A stretch of 64,000 nucleotides of DNA from positions 62,001 to 126,000 of the forward strand of contig CALCCA010000041.1 in NCBI GenBank assembly GCA_937899725.1, written 5' to 3'. This DNA is from an uncultured Halomicronema sp. GTDB lineage: Bacteria > Cyanobacteriota > Cyanobacteriia > Phormidesmidales > Phormidesmidaceae. Positions 9,152 through 17,131 of this stretch are shown in pieces. How positions within the stretch are numbered: the stretch's first letter is position 1; every line of letters begins with the position of its first letter. The position numbers and the translations under genes are program-made. Under the pieces are notes generated by a model. It searched no databases and was not told where the DNA came from. It was given only the letters and a program-made list of their open reading frames with translations.

Positions 9152-9713
9152 GCTCGTGCCCTCATGCCACGTTATGCGTCTGGTGTAGACGCGATCGACC
9201 GGCTCGCAATGCTGGCGCCGTAATTATTTAGCCGCCTCATTAACCCTCCGCCGATGACTCTAGCCTAAGCCACATGTCTGCCCAATAGGCGGGGTGATGT
9301 CCGAACGTAAACTGAGTCTTGATGGGAGTGAGGAGAGTTTAGAGTGCGGAATTCGGAGTTGGGAATTCGAAGTGCGGAATTTTGCCTTGCTGTATTTCGC
9401 ATTCTGCTTCTTTTGCGGGAAGGGCAGAGCCTTAGGGAGTTCGGAATTTATTAAGTACCCTGGGGCACGGAGAGAGCGACACAGTTTTGCCTGCCGAGTT
9501 TGGCATATCCGCCGGTAAAACGAAGCTTTGCGGAATTAGCCCTGAATGAGGTGGCAGATCTCAAGGCAGGTTCTTACTGAATTCCGCCTGCTGCTGACTG
9601 CAGAACAAAAGTTACACTTCATTACCAACCTGACCGCTTCCCTGCTTGCGGGCAGCGATCGCTCCCACCGTTGAGTAAATTAGGGAAAACACGCTCCCCA
9701 GAGACTTTTATTT
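9152..9713. other. Gene-poor gap with GAATTC-rich degenerate repeats
   Basis: Bases 9330-9440 contain a degenerate short tandem pattern built on GTGCGGAATT / GGGAATTCGAA / TCGGAGTT units, a low-complexity motif typical of intergenic cyanobacterial repeats. An open frame over 9294-9518 covers this repeat and is not convincing. The end of the gap (about 9640-9713) should contain the promoter of the DUF4129 operon. Confidence 0.45.
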
Positions 9714-10307
9714 ATGGCGGCTGACGCATCCATTCAAACCAATAACGTGCCCTGGCAAGTGCGGCAGGGGGGCAAAAACCTCTCGGAATGGATTCAGCTA
9801 CAGCTGTCGCGACGGCAACCGCGCGAGTCCGACCCGTTTAGCTTTGACTGGCCCCCTTGGATTCCCCAATTGATCCTGTGGCTGGTAATTGCAGTAGTGG
9901 TCGTGTGGGTTGCTTGGTTAATCGTGCAGTCGTTAGAACGTTATCTGGCCTACCGCCAGGGGCGGCAGCCTCAACCCCAGGCTCAGACCGTGTCTCAGGT
10001 GCGCGATCGCAGCGCCGCTGATTGGCTGCGTCAAGCCCAGCAGTTTGAACGCGACGGTAATTGGCCTGCGGCCTGTCGTGCCCTCTATATGGCCGCGCTG
10101 CAGGTGTTGGCCGATCTCGATTGGGTGCCTCACCTGCCGAGTCGCACTGACGGTGAATATTTGCAGGCCGTACAGCCTTTGTCGCGACCACGACCGCTGC
10201 AGCTTTTGATTCGCACCCATGAGCGATCGCTGTTTGGCGGCGATCGCTTAACGGCTGAAAACCTGCAGCGCTGCCGCCGTGCCTACGAGGAACTCGATAA
10301 ACGATGA
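9714..10307 (+). CDS. DUF4129 domain membrane protein
   Basis: 197 residues. One transmembrane helix at about 45-68 (PQLILWLVIAVVVVWVAWLI) is followed by a cytoplasmic DUF4129 domain (DWLRQAQQFERDGNWPAACRALYMAAL onward, about 100-195). DUF4129 proteins occur with DUF4350, MoxR and DUF58 proteins in operons of unclear role, probably membrane-linked chaperone or assembly systems. The stop overlaps the ATG of the next gene by 4 bp (ATGA at 10304-10307), implying translational coupling. Confidence 0.9.
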   Translation: MAADASIQTNNVPWQVRQGGKNLSEWIQLQLSRRQPRESDPFSFDWPPWIPQLILWLVIAVVVVWVAWLIVQSLERYLAYRQGRQPQPQAQTVSQVRDRSAADWLRQAQQFERDGNWPAACRALYMAALQVLADLDWVPHLPSRTDGEYLQAVQPLSRPRPLQLLIRTHERSLFGGDRLTAENLQRCRRAYEELDKR

Positions 10308-11431
10308 CCCGCACTTTGCTCGCTAACCGCTACGTCCGCTTGGCCCTAGTGGCTCTAGTGCTCCTCTGTGGCTTATTGGTCCTGCTGGCCCCGGCGACCG
10401 GCCTCAAAACCAGCGGCTCTACCTACAGTCGCGCGCCTGAGGGCTATATGGGATGGTTTGACTATATGCAAGCGCAGGGCACCCCCGCGCAGCGCTGGCG
10501 ACGCCCCATGGCAGAACTTCTGGAGCAGCCGCCCACGGCAGAGCCCCAAACGCTACTGCGCATTTATCCGGGGCTGGTTAATCACTATCAAATCAATTAT
10601 GACGCCTGGATTCAGGACTGGCTCAGCGCTGGCAACACGCTCATTGACCTCGGGCTAGACTCAGAGATTACGGCAGCCCCGTTTACGACTCAACAGTCGA
10701 GTCCGTTTGGGGCGGTCACCATCAAAACTCGTCGTCGCCACAATTTACCCATCAACAGCGATCGCAATTTACTGGGCGATAGCTATGGCGCGATCGTTTG
10801 GCAGCGCGCCAGTGACCAGCCGGGCAAGTCGCTAGTCGTGAATACCCCTCACCTGGCAGCGAACGCTTACCTCGGGGCGCCCGGCAACTATGCCTTTTTG
10901 GCCGATTTAGCCACCCAGGGCGGCGGCACAATCTGGGTAGATGAATACCTGCATGGGTTCAAAGAGGCCGATGTCATCGTCGCCGAAACCGTCAATAACT
11001 GGGGAGCTTATCTGGCGCAAACCCCCGTCAAGGTCGCGGCCATTCAAATCGCGATTTTGCTGGGCATTTTTTTGCTGTCGCAAAATCGCCGGTTAGGCAA
11101 CTTAGCAACGGTTAAAGCCGCTGAGGTCGATAATAGTCAGGCTTATATCGAGGCCCTGGCAGCAGTGCTGCGCAAAGCTGAGAGCACCTCATTTCTAGTT
11201 GATATGATTGCCAAGGCTGAGCGATCGTCCCTGCAAAAAGCCCTGGGGTTCAATGAGGCAACGACTAACGAGGCCGCCCTCAAAGCCGCTTGGACTCAAC
11301 AAACCGGCCAGTCAAATCAGGTCTTGACCCCGCTCACCCAGCCCCCCCAAACGGCTAAGCCACCGAGTGAAGCCACCCTTAAAGCCTGGCTAGCGCAGCT
11401 CCAGCGCATCCGCCAAACGCCCATTCGCTAG
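10304..11431 (+). CDS. DUF4350 domain membrane protein
   Basis: 375 residues. Two transmembrane helices, near 12-32 and 247-265 (VAAIQIAILLGIFLL), flank an external domain that carries the DUF4350 pattern: YSRAPEGYMGWFDYMQ near its start, then a GATase1-like alpha/beta region ending in DEYLHGFKE. About 110 cytoplasmic residues follow. Second gene of the DUF4129-DUF4350-MoxR-DUF58 set; its ATG overlaps the previous stop. Biochemical role is unknown. Confidence 0.88.
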   Translation: MTRTLLANRYVRLALVALVLLCGLLVLLAPATGLKTSGSTYSRAPEGYMGWFDYMQAQGTPAQRWRRPMAELLEQPPTAEPQTLLRIYPGLVNHYQINYDAWIQDWLSAGNTLIDLGLDSEITAAPFTTQQSSPFGAVTIKTRRRHNLPINSDRNLLGDSYGAIVWQRASDQPGKSLVVNTPHLAANAYLGAPGNYAFLADLATQGGGTIWVDEYLHGFKEADVIVAETVNNWGAYLAQTPVKVAAIQIAILLGIFLLSQNRRLGNLATVKAAEVDNSQAYIEALAAVLRKAESTSFLVDMIAKAERSSLQKALGFNEATTNEAALKAAWTQQTGQSNQVLTPLTQPPQTAKPPSEATLKAWLAQLQRIRQTPIR

Positions 11432-11473
11432 TCTGACCGCGTACAATCAATTGTCTCAATCAAGGCCACCCCA

Positions 11474-12424
11474 ATGAATGAACTACAAGGGCACATCCGA
11501 CAAATTGGCCAAACCCTGGGCCAAGTGGTGGTGGGTCAGGCCGGGCTGATCGACCAGTTGCTCGTGGCACTGCTGTCTGGCGGGCACGTCATCTTAGAAG
11601 GAGTCCCCGGCACGGGTAAGACCCTCATGGTTAAGGTGCTGGCGCAGCTCATTCAAGCTGAGTTTTGTCGCATTCAGCTGACCCCTGATATCTTGCCATC
11701 AGACATTTTGGGCACCAACGTGTTTGACCTCAACACGCGCGACTTCACCCTCAAAAAAGGGCCGATTTTTACTCAAGTGCTGCTGGCCGACGAGGTCAAC
11801 CGCACGCCACCCAAAACCCAAGCCGCTCTGCTCGAAGCGATGGAAGAACAGCAGGTTACGTTGGATGGCACGGGGCACCGCCTGCCCGATTTGTTCTGGG
11901 TCATCGCCACTCAAAACTCGCTGGAATTTGAGGGTACCTATCCGCTGCCCGAGGCGCAGCTCGATCGCTTTTTGTTCAAACTGGTGGTCAATTACCCTGA
12001 CCCCCAGGCCGAAAAGCAAATGCTGCAAAATACGCAGTCAGGCTTTGAGGCGCGGCGCGTCAACATTCAAAACCTCAAGCCCATTATCAAAGACACGGCA
12101 ATTTTAGCGGCGCGTCAAGCGGTCAAACAGCTCAAGGTTGAAGAAAATATTCTGGACTATCTCCTGGCCCTAACCCACAAGACGCGGCAATCGCCAGATC
12201 TCTCGCTGGGGGCCTCACCGAGATCGTCGGTGAGTTGGCTGCAGGCCAGCAAAGCCCACGCCTGGCTCCAGGGCCAAGACTATGTCACCCCTGACAACGT
12301 GAAAGCGGTGGCCGCCCCACTGCTGCGCCACCGCTTAATTTTGGGAGCCGAAGCCCAACTCGACGGCCTCACTACCGATAAGGTCATTAACACGTTGCTC
12401 AAGCAAGTTGCCGTGCCCCGATGA
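11474..12424 (+). CDS. MoxR family AAA+ ATPase
   Basis: 316 residues. Walker A is GVPGTGKT at 43-50 and Walker B is VLLADEVN with D106-E107. A sensor region reads TQNSLEFEGTYPLPEAQLDRF, given here in two parts: TQNSLEFEGTYPLP and EAQLDRF with the arginine-finger-like R. The C-terminal lid contains GASPRSSVSWLQASKA. MoxR ATPases act as chaperones that load or activate von Willebrand A-type partners, and the partner here should be the DUF58 protein at 13837. It starts 42 bp after the DUF4350 gene. Normally DUF58 would follow directly, but a two-gene antisense cassette intervenes. Confidence 0.95.
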   Translation: MNELQGHIRQIGQTLGQVVVGQAGLIDQLLVALLSGGHVILEGVPGTGKTLMVKVLAQLIQAEFCRIQLTPDILPSDILGTNVFDLNTRDFTLKKGPIFTQVLLADEVNRTPPKTQAALLEAMEEQQVTLDGTGHRLPDLFWVIATQNSLEFEGTYPLPEAQLDRFLFKLVVNYPDPQAEKQMLQNTQSGFEARRVNIQNLKPIIKDTAILAARQAVKQLKVEENILDYLLALTHKTRQSPDLSLGASPRSSVSWLQASKAHAWLQGQDYVTPDNVKAVAAPLLRHRLILGAEAQLDGLTTDKVINTLLKQVAVPR

Positions 12425-12440
12425 CGCGATCGCGCATCAA

Positions 12441-12821
12441 CTAACTGCGCCAGCTTTCAATTGTGGCCATGACCACCCTGGCATAAGCGTTATCAAGAAA
12501 TTCTGAGATAGCAACTTTGCCACCGGAGGCAATTGCGGCAACAAGTCGTTTTTTAACTGATTTGGGTGTCATTGCCGTGAGCACATCATTAGCCTCAGCC
12601 TGACCCGCATCAGGGTTGTGGCTCTGAAGTTGTTTTAAACAAATTTGCATTTGTTCTAAATCTTGTCGAAGCTGCTTTTCTAGTGAGTTACCAGATTCAG
12701 CACTAGTCGTATTATTAACGTGCATATTTTCAGCGAGCATGTTTTTAACAGCCCCATTGTTAAAAAATTCACCTGAAACGTTGCCGTTGATTTTGATAGA
12801 GTGATCAAACGAATTGCCCAT
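12441..12821 (-). CDS. Hypothetical protein of AT-rich two-gene cassette
   Basis: 126 residues, no family recognised. The start ATG 12821 has a good ribosome site (AAGGAG, 7-nt spacing). The N-terminal 30 residues (SIKINGNVSGEFFNNGAVKN) closely resemble the C terminus of the protein encoded just upstream at 12845 (SVTIGGDLLGTLFNNDAVQN). The middle is a predicted coiled helix (LEKQLRQDLEQMQICLKQLQ). The C-terminal 50 residues are helical (VKKRLVAAIASGGKVAISEFL). It stops 17 bp from the moxR stop, convergent with it. Base composition is visibly AT-richer than the flanking operon, suggesting transfer. Confidence 0.75.
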   Translation of the reverse strand: MGNSFDHSIKINGNVSGEFFNNGAVKNMLAENMHVNNTTSAESGNSLEKQLRQDLEQMQICLKQLQSHNPDAGQAEANDVLTAMTPKSVKKRLVAAIASGGKVAISEFLDNAYARVVMATIESWRS

Positions 12822-12844
12822 GATTTGACTCCTTGGAGATGAAA

Positions 12845-13426
12845 TTAACTTCTTTGACAGTTGTCATACACATTCTGGACTGCATCATTATTGAATAAGG
12901 TACCTAGCAAATCACCTCCTATAGTGACAGAATTATTATGTATAATCCTGTTGTCTGAAAAGCTGATTGTGAAGCTTGAGTTGTTGTAAGGATTCTCAAT
13001 TACTCTGTACAGCGCTAAAACTGCCTCTTCTAGAAAACTGATGTCTTTACTTGCAAAATATCTGACACTACCTGAATTCAGCTCAATCACCAGCAAGTAT
13101 ATGTATGTAGGGCTTCTGAGCTTTTCATCAAAGAACAAAAAGAGACCTACGAGAATGACTAGAAGCGAAATTACTTTGTCTCTTGGCTCTGGCAGATATA
13201 CAGAAAGAGCTGTGCCGACAGCAATCAAAAATAGTATAAAAAAAGGTGATAAAACATCTTTTTCGATGCGCTTCCATTTTCGCACTGTCACACGAGAAAT
13301 ATTGCTGATTTGGTATACAGTATTACCGAAAGTTAGAGCGTTGCTTTCGACCTCTATTTTCTTTGTACTTTCGATATTCTTGAAATTGAAATCTTCTTCT
13401 ACAAAATCGGCGTTGGATACAGGCAT
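12845..13426 (-). CDS. DUF6232-like membrane protein of two-gene cassette
   Basis: 193 residues from ATG 13426 (ribosome site GAGGGG; a GTG at 13432 also lies in frame). Layout: beta-rich start with LTFGNTVYQISNISRVTV, two adjacent transmembrane helices (about 60-100), then a second half reading LLVIELNSGSVRYFASKD. This resembles DUF6232-type, PH-like membrane proteins. The last 30 residues carry the IGGDLLGTLFNNDAV motif shared with the downstream gene. The two genes are 23 bp apart, so are probably one transcript. They lie antisense inside the MoxR/DUF58 operon. Function unknown; an accessory or defence-type role is only inference. Confidence 0.75.
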   Translation of the reverse strand: MPVSNADFVEEDFNFKNIESTKKIEVESNALTFGNTVYQISNISRVTVRKWKRIEKDVLSPFFILFLIAVGTALSVYLPEPRDKVISLLVILVGLFLFFDEKLRSPTYIYLLVIELNSGSVRYFASKDISFLEEAVLALYRVIENPYNNSSFTISFSDNRIIHNNSVTIGGDLLGTLFNNDAVQNVYDNCQRS

Positions 13427-13432
13427 TATCAC

Positions 13433-13836
13433 CCCTCAACATGATCTTCCGCTAAACTCTGGCTCCACCACATAGCGCAGGCTATTACAAACAAAAGTCA
13501 CTTCAAACGAAATGAAGAAATATGTTCAAAATAGAGGACGTAGCGCTAATCAAGAGACGAGCTATTCCAAGTGTCTAGAATTTCTTCTTGAATTTGAAAA
13601 ACAGACTTTCAGGTCTGTTCAAACAAACTTGATTGAAGTTTAAAAGAGTTGATGAGTGAGGGGAATACCGTTTTTTTCAGGTTTCTTCAGGGCTCAGTTC
13701 AGATTTATGGGGGCAAATGTCAAGAATTCTAGATTTATGGAGGATATGCTGATGGAGAGCGCAGCTTGTCTGAGATTGAGAAAACCTATTTCGTTCACAT
13801 TGCTGCCTTGTCCTATGACGCTATTGGCCAATCGCG
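13433..13836. other. AT-rich gap upstream of DUF58 gene
   Basis: About 400 AT-rich bases belonging to the same foreign-looking insert as 12441-13426. It must hold the promoter of the minus-strand cassette and whatever now expresses DUF58. A short direct repeat (AGATTTATGG at about 13700 and 13730) is visible. A 65-codon frame at 13656-13853 has no support. No terminal repeats or target duplication that would define the insert ends could be found by eye. Confidence 0.4.
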
Positions 13837-15159
13837 ATGACTCCAACCCTTAAGTTCTATGGCCTGCTTGCCACCGGGGGCGTCGTGGCCACAGCCCTCA
13901 ATGCCCTGGCACCAACACAAAATATCTTCTCGTTTCCCCTAGAGGGAATGCTGGTGTTTGATGGCGTCATGCTGCTGGTGATGCTGGTGGATTGGGCACA
14001 GGTGAATGGTCAGCAGCGGGCGATCGCCACTCGGACCAAACTCCCCCGTCTCTCCATCGGTCGCGATAACCCGGTCACGATTGAAGTATCGGCACCTAAG
14101 GCAGCGGCCAAGCTGCAGATTTTCGATCGCTATCCTGTGGACTTTGACGAAGTACCCATGCCGTTGACGGTCGATCTGCCCGCCAAAACCACGCAAGAAA
14201 TTACATATCACGTATTGCCCACTCAGCGGGGTGAGTATCAGTGGGGCGACCTGCAGTTGCGGCAGCGAGGGCCTTGGGGGTTGGCCTGGCGCAGTTGGAC
14301 GGTGCCCGCCGCGCAGACTGTGGCCGTGTATCCCGACCTGATCGGGTTGCGATCGCTCTCGATTAAGCTCGCTATCCAATCAACGGGCAACATGCGTCAG
14401 CGCAAACGCATCGGCATCGGCACCGAATTTGCTGAGCTGCGCGAATATGCGATCGGCGATGACCCGCGCTTCATTGACTGGAAAGCCACGGCCCGCCGCA
14501 GCACCCCCCTGATTCGGGTGCTAGAGCCCGAGCGAGAACAGTCGCTGATCATCTTGCTTGATCGCGGGCGCTTGATGACCGCCAATGTGAAAGGACTGTC
14601 GCGGTTTGATTGGGGCTTAAACGCGACGCTATCGCTGGCCTTAGCGGGGCTGCACCGGGGCGATCGCGTCGGCGTCGGCGTGTTTGACCGCACCCTGAGC
14701 ACTTGGGTGCCGCCCACCGGTGGTCGCGCCCACCTACAGCACCTGCTCGAAAAGCTCACCCCCCTGCAACCCGACCTGCTGGAGTCTGACTATCTCGGCG
14801 CGATGACTACCGTCGCGACCCAACAGTTTCGCCGCGCCTTAGTGGTGGTCATCACCGACCTCGTGGATCAAACGGCTTCGGCAGAGCTGCTCACCGCTCT
14901 CACCCGACTCAAAGCCCGACATCTACCCTTTTGTGTCACCTTGCGAGACCCACAGGTGGATGATCAGGCCCACGCCTTTGCGGATGACGTGACAGGAGCC
15001 TACAGCCGAGCCGTGGCCCTCGACCTGCTCGCCCAGCGTCAGATCGCCTTTGCTCGCCTCAAGCAGAGTGGCGTGCTGGTGCTGGATGCGCCTGCCGATA
15101 AAATTTCGGAACCCTTGGTAGAAGACTATCTGCGCATCAAAGCGAGAAATCGCCTGTAG
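13837..15159 (+). CDS. DUF58 (vWA-like) domain protein
   Basis: 440 residues. Two hydrophobic helices at the start (about 5-25 and 32-50), then an Ig-like region with VLPTQRGEYQWGDLQLRQRGPWGL. The DUF58 core follows: GTEFAELREYAIGDDPRFIDWKATARR in two blocks (FAELREY and DPRFIDWKATARR), then a vWA-like fold with LIILLDRGRLM. The metal site is DxG rather than canonical DxSxS, as is usual for DUF58. DUF58 proteins are the expected partners of MoxR ATPases. In this genome it is separated from moxR by 1.4 kb of antisense insert. Confidence 0.93.
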   Translation: MTPTLKFYGLLATGGVVATALNALAPTQNIFSFPLEGMLVFDGVMLLVMLVDWAQVNGQQRAIATRTKLPRLSIGRDNPVTIEVSAPKAAAKLQIFDRYPVDFDEVPMPLTVDLPAKTTQEITYHVLPTQRGEYQWGDLQLRQRGPWGLAWRSWTVPAAQTVAVYPDLIGLRSLSIKLAIQSTGNMRQRKRIGIGTEFAELREYAIGDDPRFIDWKATARRSTPLIRVLEPEREQSLIILLDRGRLMTANVKGLSRFDWGLNATLSLALAGLHRGDRVGVGVFDRTLSTWVPPTGGRAHLQHLLEKLTPLQPDLLESDYLGAMTTVATQQFRRALVVVITDLVDQTASAELLTALTRLKARHLPFCVTLRDPQVDDQAHAFADDVTGAYSRAVALDLLAQRQIAFARLKQSGVLVLDAPADKISEPLVEDYLRIKARNRL

Positions 15160-15304
15160 GGTCAGTCAGGCCAGTTTTTTAGCGGTGAGACAATCAGGCG
15201 AGCATCGTTGATGGCCTCGCGGCTGTAAACGGGTTGAGTATTGGCGATCGCCCCCAAACAGCGCAGACGACGAAAACAGATACCCTGCAACCATCCCACG
15301 ACAA

Positions 15305-15339
15305 AAACTCGGGAAGTGACGGTAACACTCCCCGAGTTT
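15305..15339 (-). terminator. Rho-independent terminator of the repeat protein gene
   Basis: On the minus strand AAACTCGGG (15339-15331) pairs with CCCGAGTTT (15313-15305), with an inner GAGTG/CACTT pairing that shortens the loop, followed by further T residues. It lies 54 bp beyond the stop at 15393. Confidence 0.75.
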
Positions 15340-15392
15340 GATGGGTCAATTTTTCACTCCTATCGGGAGCCATCAGGCTCAGGTAGTGTGGT

Positions 15393-16235
15393 CTACACGA
15401 CTGGGTTGGTTAAGGCGTCTTTGTCCAGATTTTCACGACGTAGCTCATCGAAATTGACGGCATCCTTATCCAGGTTCTCGCGACGCAGTTCGTCGAAATC
15501 AACGCCTTTCACCTGCAGCTCGATCACGGCGTCTTTGTCCAGATTTTCGCGACGCAGTTCATCAAAGTCAACCGCATCTTTGTCCAGGTTTTCACGACGC
15601 AGTTCGTCAAACTTGCTGCCCTTCTCTAAATTCTCTTGGCGCAACTCATCAATGTCGATCGCATCTTTATCTAGATTCTCACGGCGCAGCTCATCAAAAT
15701 CAACGCCTTTCACCTGAATCTCAATCACGGCGTCTTTGTCCAGGTTCTCGCGACGCAGCTCATCGAAATCAACCGCATCTTTATCTAAGTTCTCTTGACG
15801 CAGCTCATCAAAATCAACGCCTTTCACTTGCAGCTCAACCACGGCATCTTTATCTAGATTCTCGCGGCGCAGTTCATCGAAATTGACCGCGTCCTTGTCG
15901 AGGTTTTCGCGGCGTAGCTCATCAAAATCAACCCCTTTGACGTAGATTTCAACTACCGCATCCTTATCCAGGTTTTCTTGACGGAGCTCGTCAAAATCAA
16001 CGGCATCCTTGTCCAGATTCTCACGGCGCAAGTCGTCAAAGCGCATGGTCTTGACTTGAATTTCAGTGACGGCGTCTTTCTCTAGGTTCTCGCGACGGAG
16101 TTGGTCAAAGCTAGCGGCGTCTTTCTCTAAGTTCTCTTGACGCAACTCATCAAAATCGGGAGCGGCGTAGCTAGCGGGCGCAATGGCGAGAGTAACAGCG
16201 GTCAAAGCAGTCAGGGCGAGGGCAATGCGTTTCAT
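15393..16235 (-). CDS. Secreted protein of 38-residue super-repeats
   Basis: 280 residues. A signal peptide (MKRIALALTALTAVTLAIAP, cleavage after ASYA near 24) is followed by fourteen units of FDELRRENLDKDAV. Units alternate between 15 residues and 23 residues, the longer one adding a strand-like VVELQVKGVD tail, so the true period is 38 residues, repeated seven times. The tenth unit is degenerate (IDELRQENLEKGSK). No cysteines. The composition is strongly charged with regularly spaced F, L, A and V. I know no family for it. A good ribosome site (AAGGAGT) precedes ATG 16235 and a terminator follows. Probably periplasmic or extracellular; a structural or ion-binding role would be guesswork. 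Confidence 0.85.
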   Translation of the reverse strand: MKRIALALTALTAVTLAIAPASYAAPDFDELRQENLEKDAASFDQLRRENLEKDAVTEIQVKTMRFDDLRRENLDKDAVDFDELRQENLDKDAVVEIYVKGVDFDELRRENLDKDAVNFDELRRENLDKDAVVELQVKGVDFDELRQENLDKDAVDFDELRRENLDKDAVIEIQVKGVDFDELRRENLDKDAIDIDELRQENLEKGSKFDELRRENLDKDAVDFDELRRENLDKDAVIELQVKGVDFDELRRENLDKDAVNFDELRRENLDKDALTNPVV

Positions 16236-16419
16236 GGTGTGTGAACTCCTTAAAGGGGGTTAGTTGTTTCATCAGCTTGATTTCTATAGTGCGGCCCGCC
16301 CCTGAGCCCTCCCTGACCGCCAAATAAGCCTGACTTAATTGCTACCTGAGAAAACTGAGTCTTGACCTCAATAAACCTGAACCCTGGTGAGGGCGATCAC
16401 CAGCGCTTCGAGATGCCAT

Positions 16420-16449
16420 AAAAAAACCTCCTGACCATTGGTCAGGAGG
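16420..16449 (-). terminator. Rho-independent terminator of small DUF4278 unit
   Basis: On the minus strand CCTCCTGACC (16449-16440) pairs with GGTCAGGAGG (16436-16427) across a 3-nt loop and runs into seven T residues (16426-16420). A textbook strong terminator for the small minus-strand genes at 16523-17131. Confidence 0.9.
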
Positions 16450-16456
16450 CAGACTC

Positions 16457-16506
16457 GCTGTCGTTGTTCTGTTTCAGGAAAGCTGTCGTTGTTCTGTTTC
16501 AGGAAA
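16457..16506. repeat. Perfect 25-bp tandem duplication
   Basis: Bases 16457-16481 and 16482-16506 are identical (each begins GCTGTCGTTGTTC and ends TCAGGAAA). The duplication lies between the DUF4278 stop codon and the terminator, in the 3' untranslated part. It looks recent, as no base differs. Confidence 0.9.
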
Positions 16507-16522
16507 GAAGTTGAGAAATGAT

Positions 16523-16702
16523 TTAGCGGCGATAACGAACGCCGCGATAGATCAGTTCAGTCGTAGGCTGCTGTCGGTGACGGAGGCTGAACTGCTTTTT
16601 GGCAGACTGCTTGCCGAGAGCAGTACCCGTTTCATCTGTTTCAGTAGCTTCAACCACGGGGGTAGAGGTTTCGTAAGATTGACCGCGAAAAGAGAGTTGC
16701 AT
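16523..16702 (-). CDS. Small DUF4278 domain protein (copy 2)
   Basis: 59 residues. It starts MQLSFRGQSYE and ends with ELIYRGVRYRR, the two halves of the DUF4278 signature (strand-YRG-x-x-Y). The middle third is polar and variable. ATG 16702 has the upstream sequence CTTCCTGGAGTCACGCACC on its own strand with a GGAG ribosome site. DUF4278 proteins are small, almost entirely cyanobacterial, and of unknown function. Last gene before the strong terminator at 16420-16449. Confidence 0.85.
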   Translation of the reverse strand: MQLSFRGQSYETSTPVVEATETDETGTALGKQSAKKQFSLRHRQQPTTELIYRGVRYRR

Positions 16703-16766
16703 GGTGCGTGACTCCAGGAAGATTAAGGGGTTTAAGCAGAGGCCATGGGGCCTCAGAAAGGATGGC

Positions 16767-16877
16767 TTAGACTGCCGAGCGATCAGGCAAGACCCACAAA
16801 ACAGCGGGACAGATTACCGCCGTTGATACAGAGATCGTCAGGCAAATCCATAGACCTTGCAGTTGTTCGGGTGTCAT
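16767..16877 (-). CDS. 36-residue single-span membrane peptide
   Basis: Starts at ATG 16877 with a strong ribosome site (AAGGAG, 7-nt spacing) and ends at 16767. The product MTPEQLQGLWICLTISVSTA continues with VICPAVLWVLP and a short polar tail, forming one transmembrane helix at about 8-30. It is sandwiched between two DUF4278 genes on the same strand. I know no family. Support is the ribosome site, the amphipathic start and the clean hydrophobic span. Confidence 0.6.
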   Translation of the reverse strand: MTPEQLQGLWICLTISVSTAVICPAVLWVLPDRSAV

Positions 16878-16954
16878 GGGAGTTCTCCTTAGGGGCGAGG
16901 GGGTTGCTTTGAGTTGAGTGGACTGTTAGGCAATCAGGGTGGGTGTGCAAGCCG

Positions 16955-17131
16955 TTAGCGGCTGTAGCGCACGCCCCGGTAGACGAGTTCTGGAGAGGCT
17001 TGGCGATAGTTCGTTGGCGGCTGTTTGAGGGCATAGCTTTTGCCGAGAAAGAGGCCGCTTTGCTCAGTTTCAACGGTGGAGACACCCGCCACGAGGGAAA
17101 CAAAGGAAATGCCGCGATAGGTGAGTTTCAT
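16955..17131 (-). CDS. Small DUF4278 domain protein (copy 1)
   Basis: 58 residues. It begins MKLTYRGISF and ends ELVYRGVRYSR, matching both ends of the DUF4278 family, with a GLFLGKSYALKQP centre. ATG 17131. Same strand as and upstream of the 36-residue peptide and the second DUF4278 gene, so probably first gene of a mini-operon ending at 16420. The role is unknown. The 320-bp gap upstream (17132-17451) should contain the promoter; I see no gene in it. Confidence 0.87.
   Translation of the reverse strand: MKLTYRGISFVSLVAGVSTVETEQSGLFLGKSYALKQPPTNYRQASPELVYRGVRYSR

Noticed and set aside
9294-9518. A 74-codon frame in the GAATTC-rich stretch
   Set aside because: It covers degenerate repeats, has no ribosome site or family resemblance, and its composition follows the repeat.
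12441-13426. Calling the two-gene cassette a toxin-antitoxin pair
   Set aside because: The larger protein has two membrane helices and a PH-like pattern, neither shows a known toxin or antitoxin fold, and the order and sizes do not fit a known type.
13656-13853. A 65-codon frame running into the DUF58 gene start
   Set aside because: No family resemblance, overlaps the DUF58 start in another frame, AT-rich and unsupported by a ribosome site.
15393-16235. Regular short DNA repeats that could be mistaken for a CRISPR array
   Set aside because: The repeats are in frame, of mixed 45/69-bp spacing, without unique spacers, and encode a signal-peptide-bearing protein.
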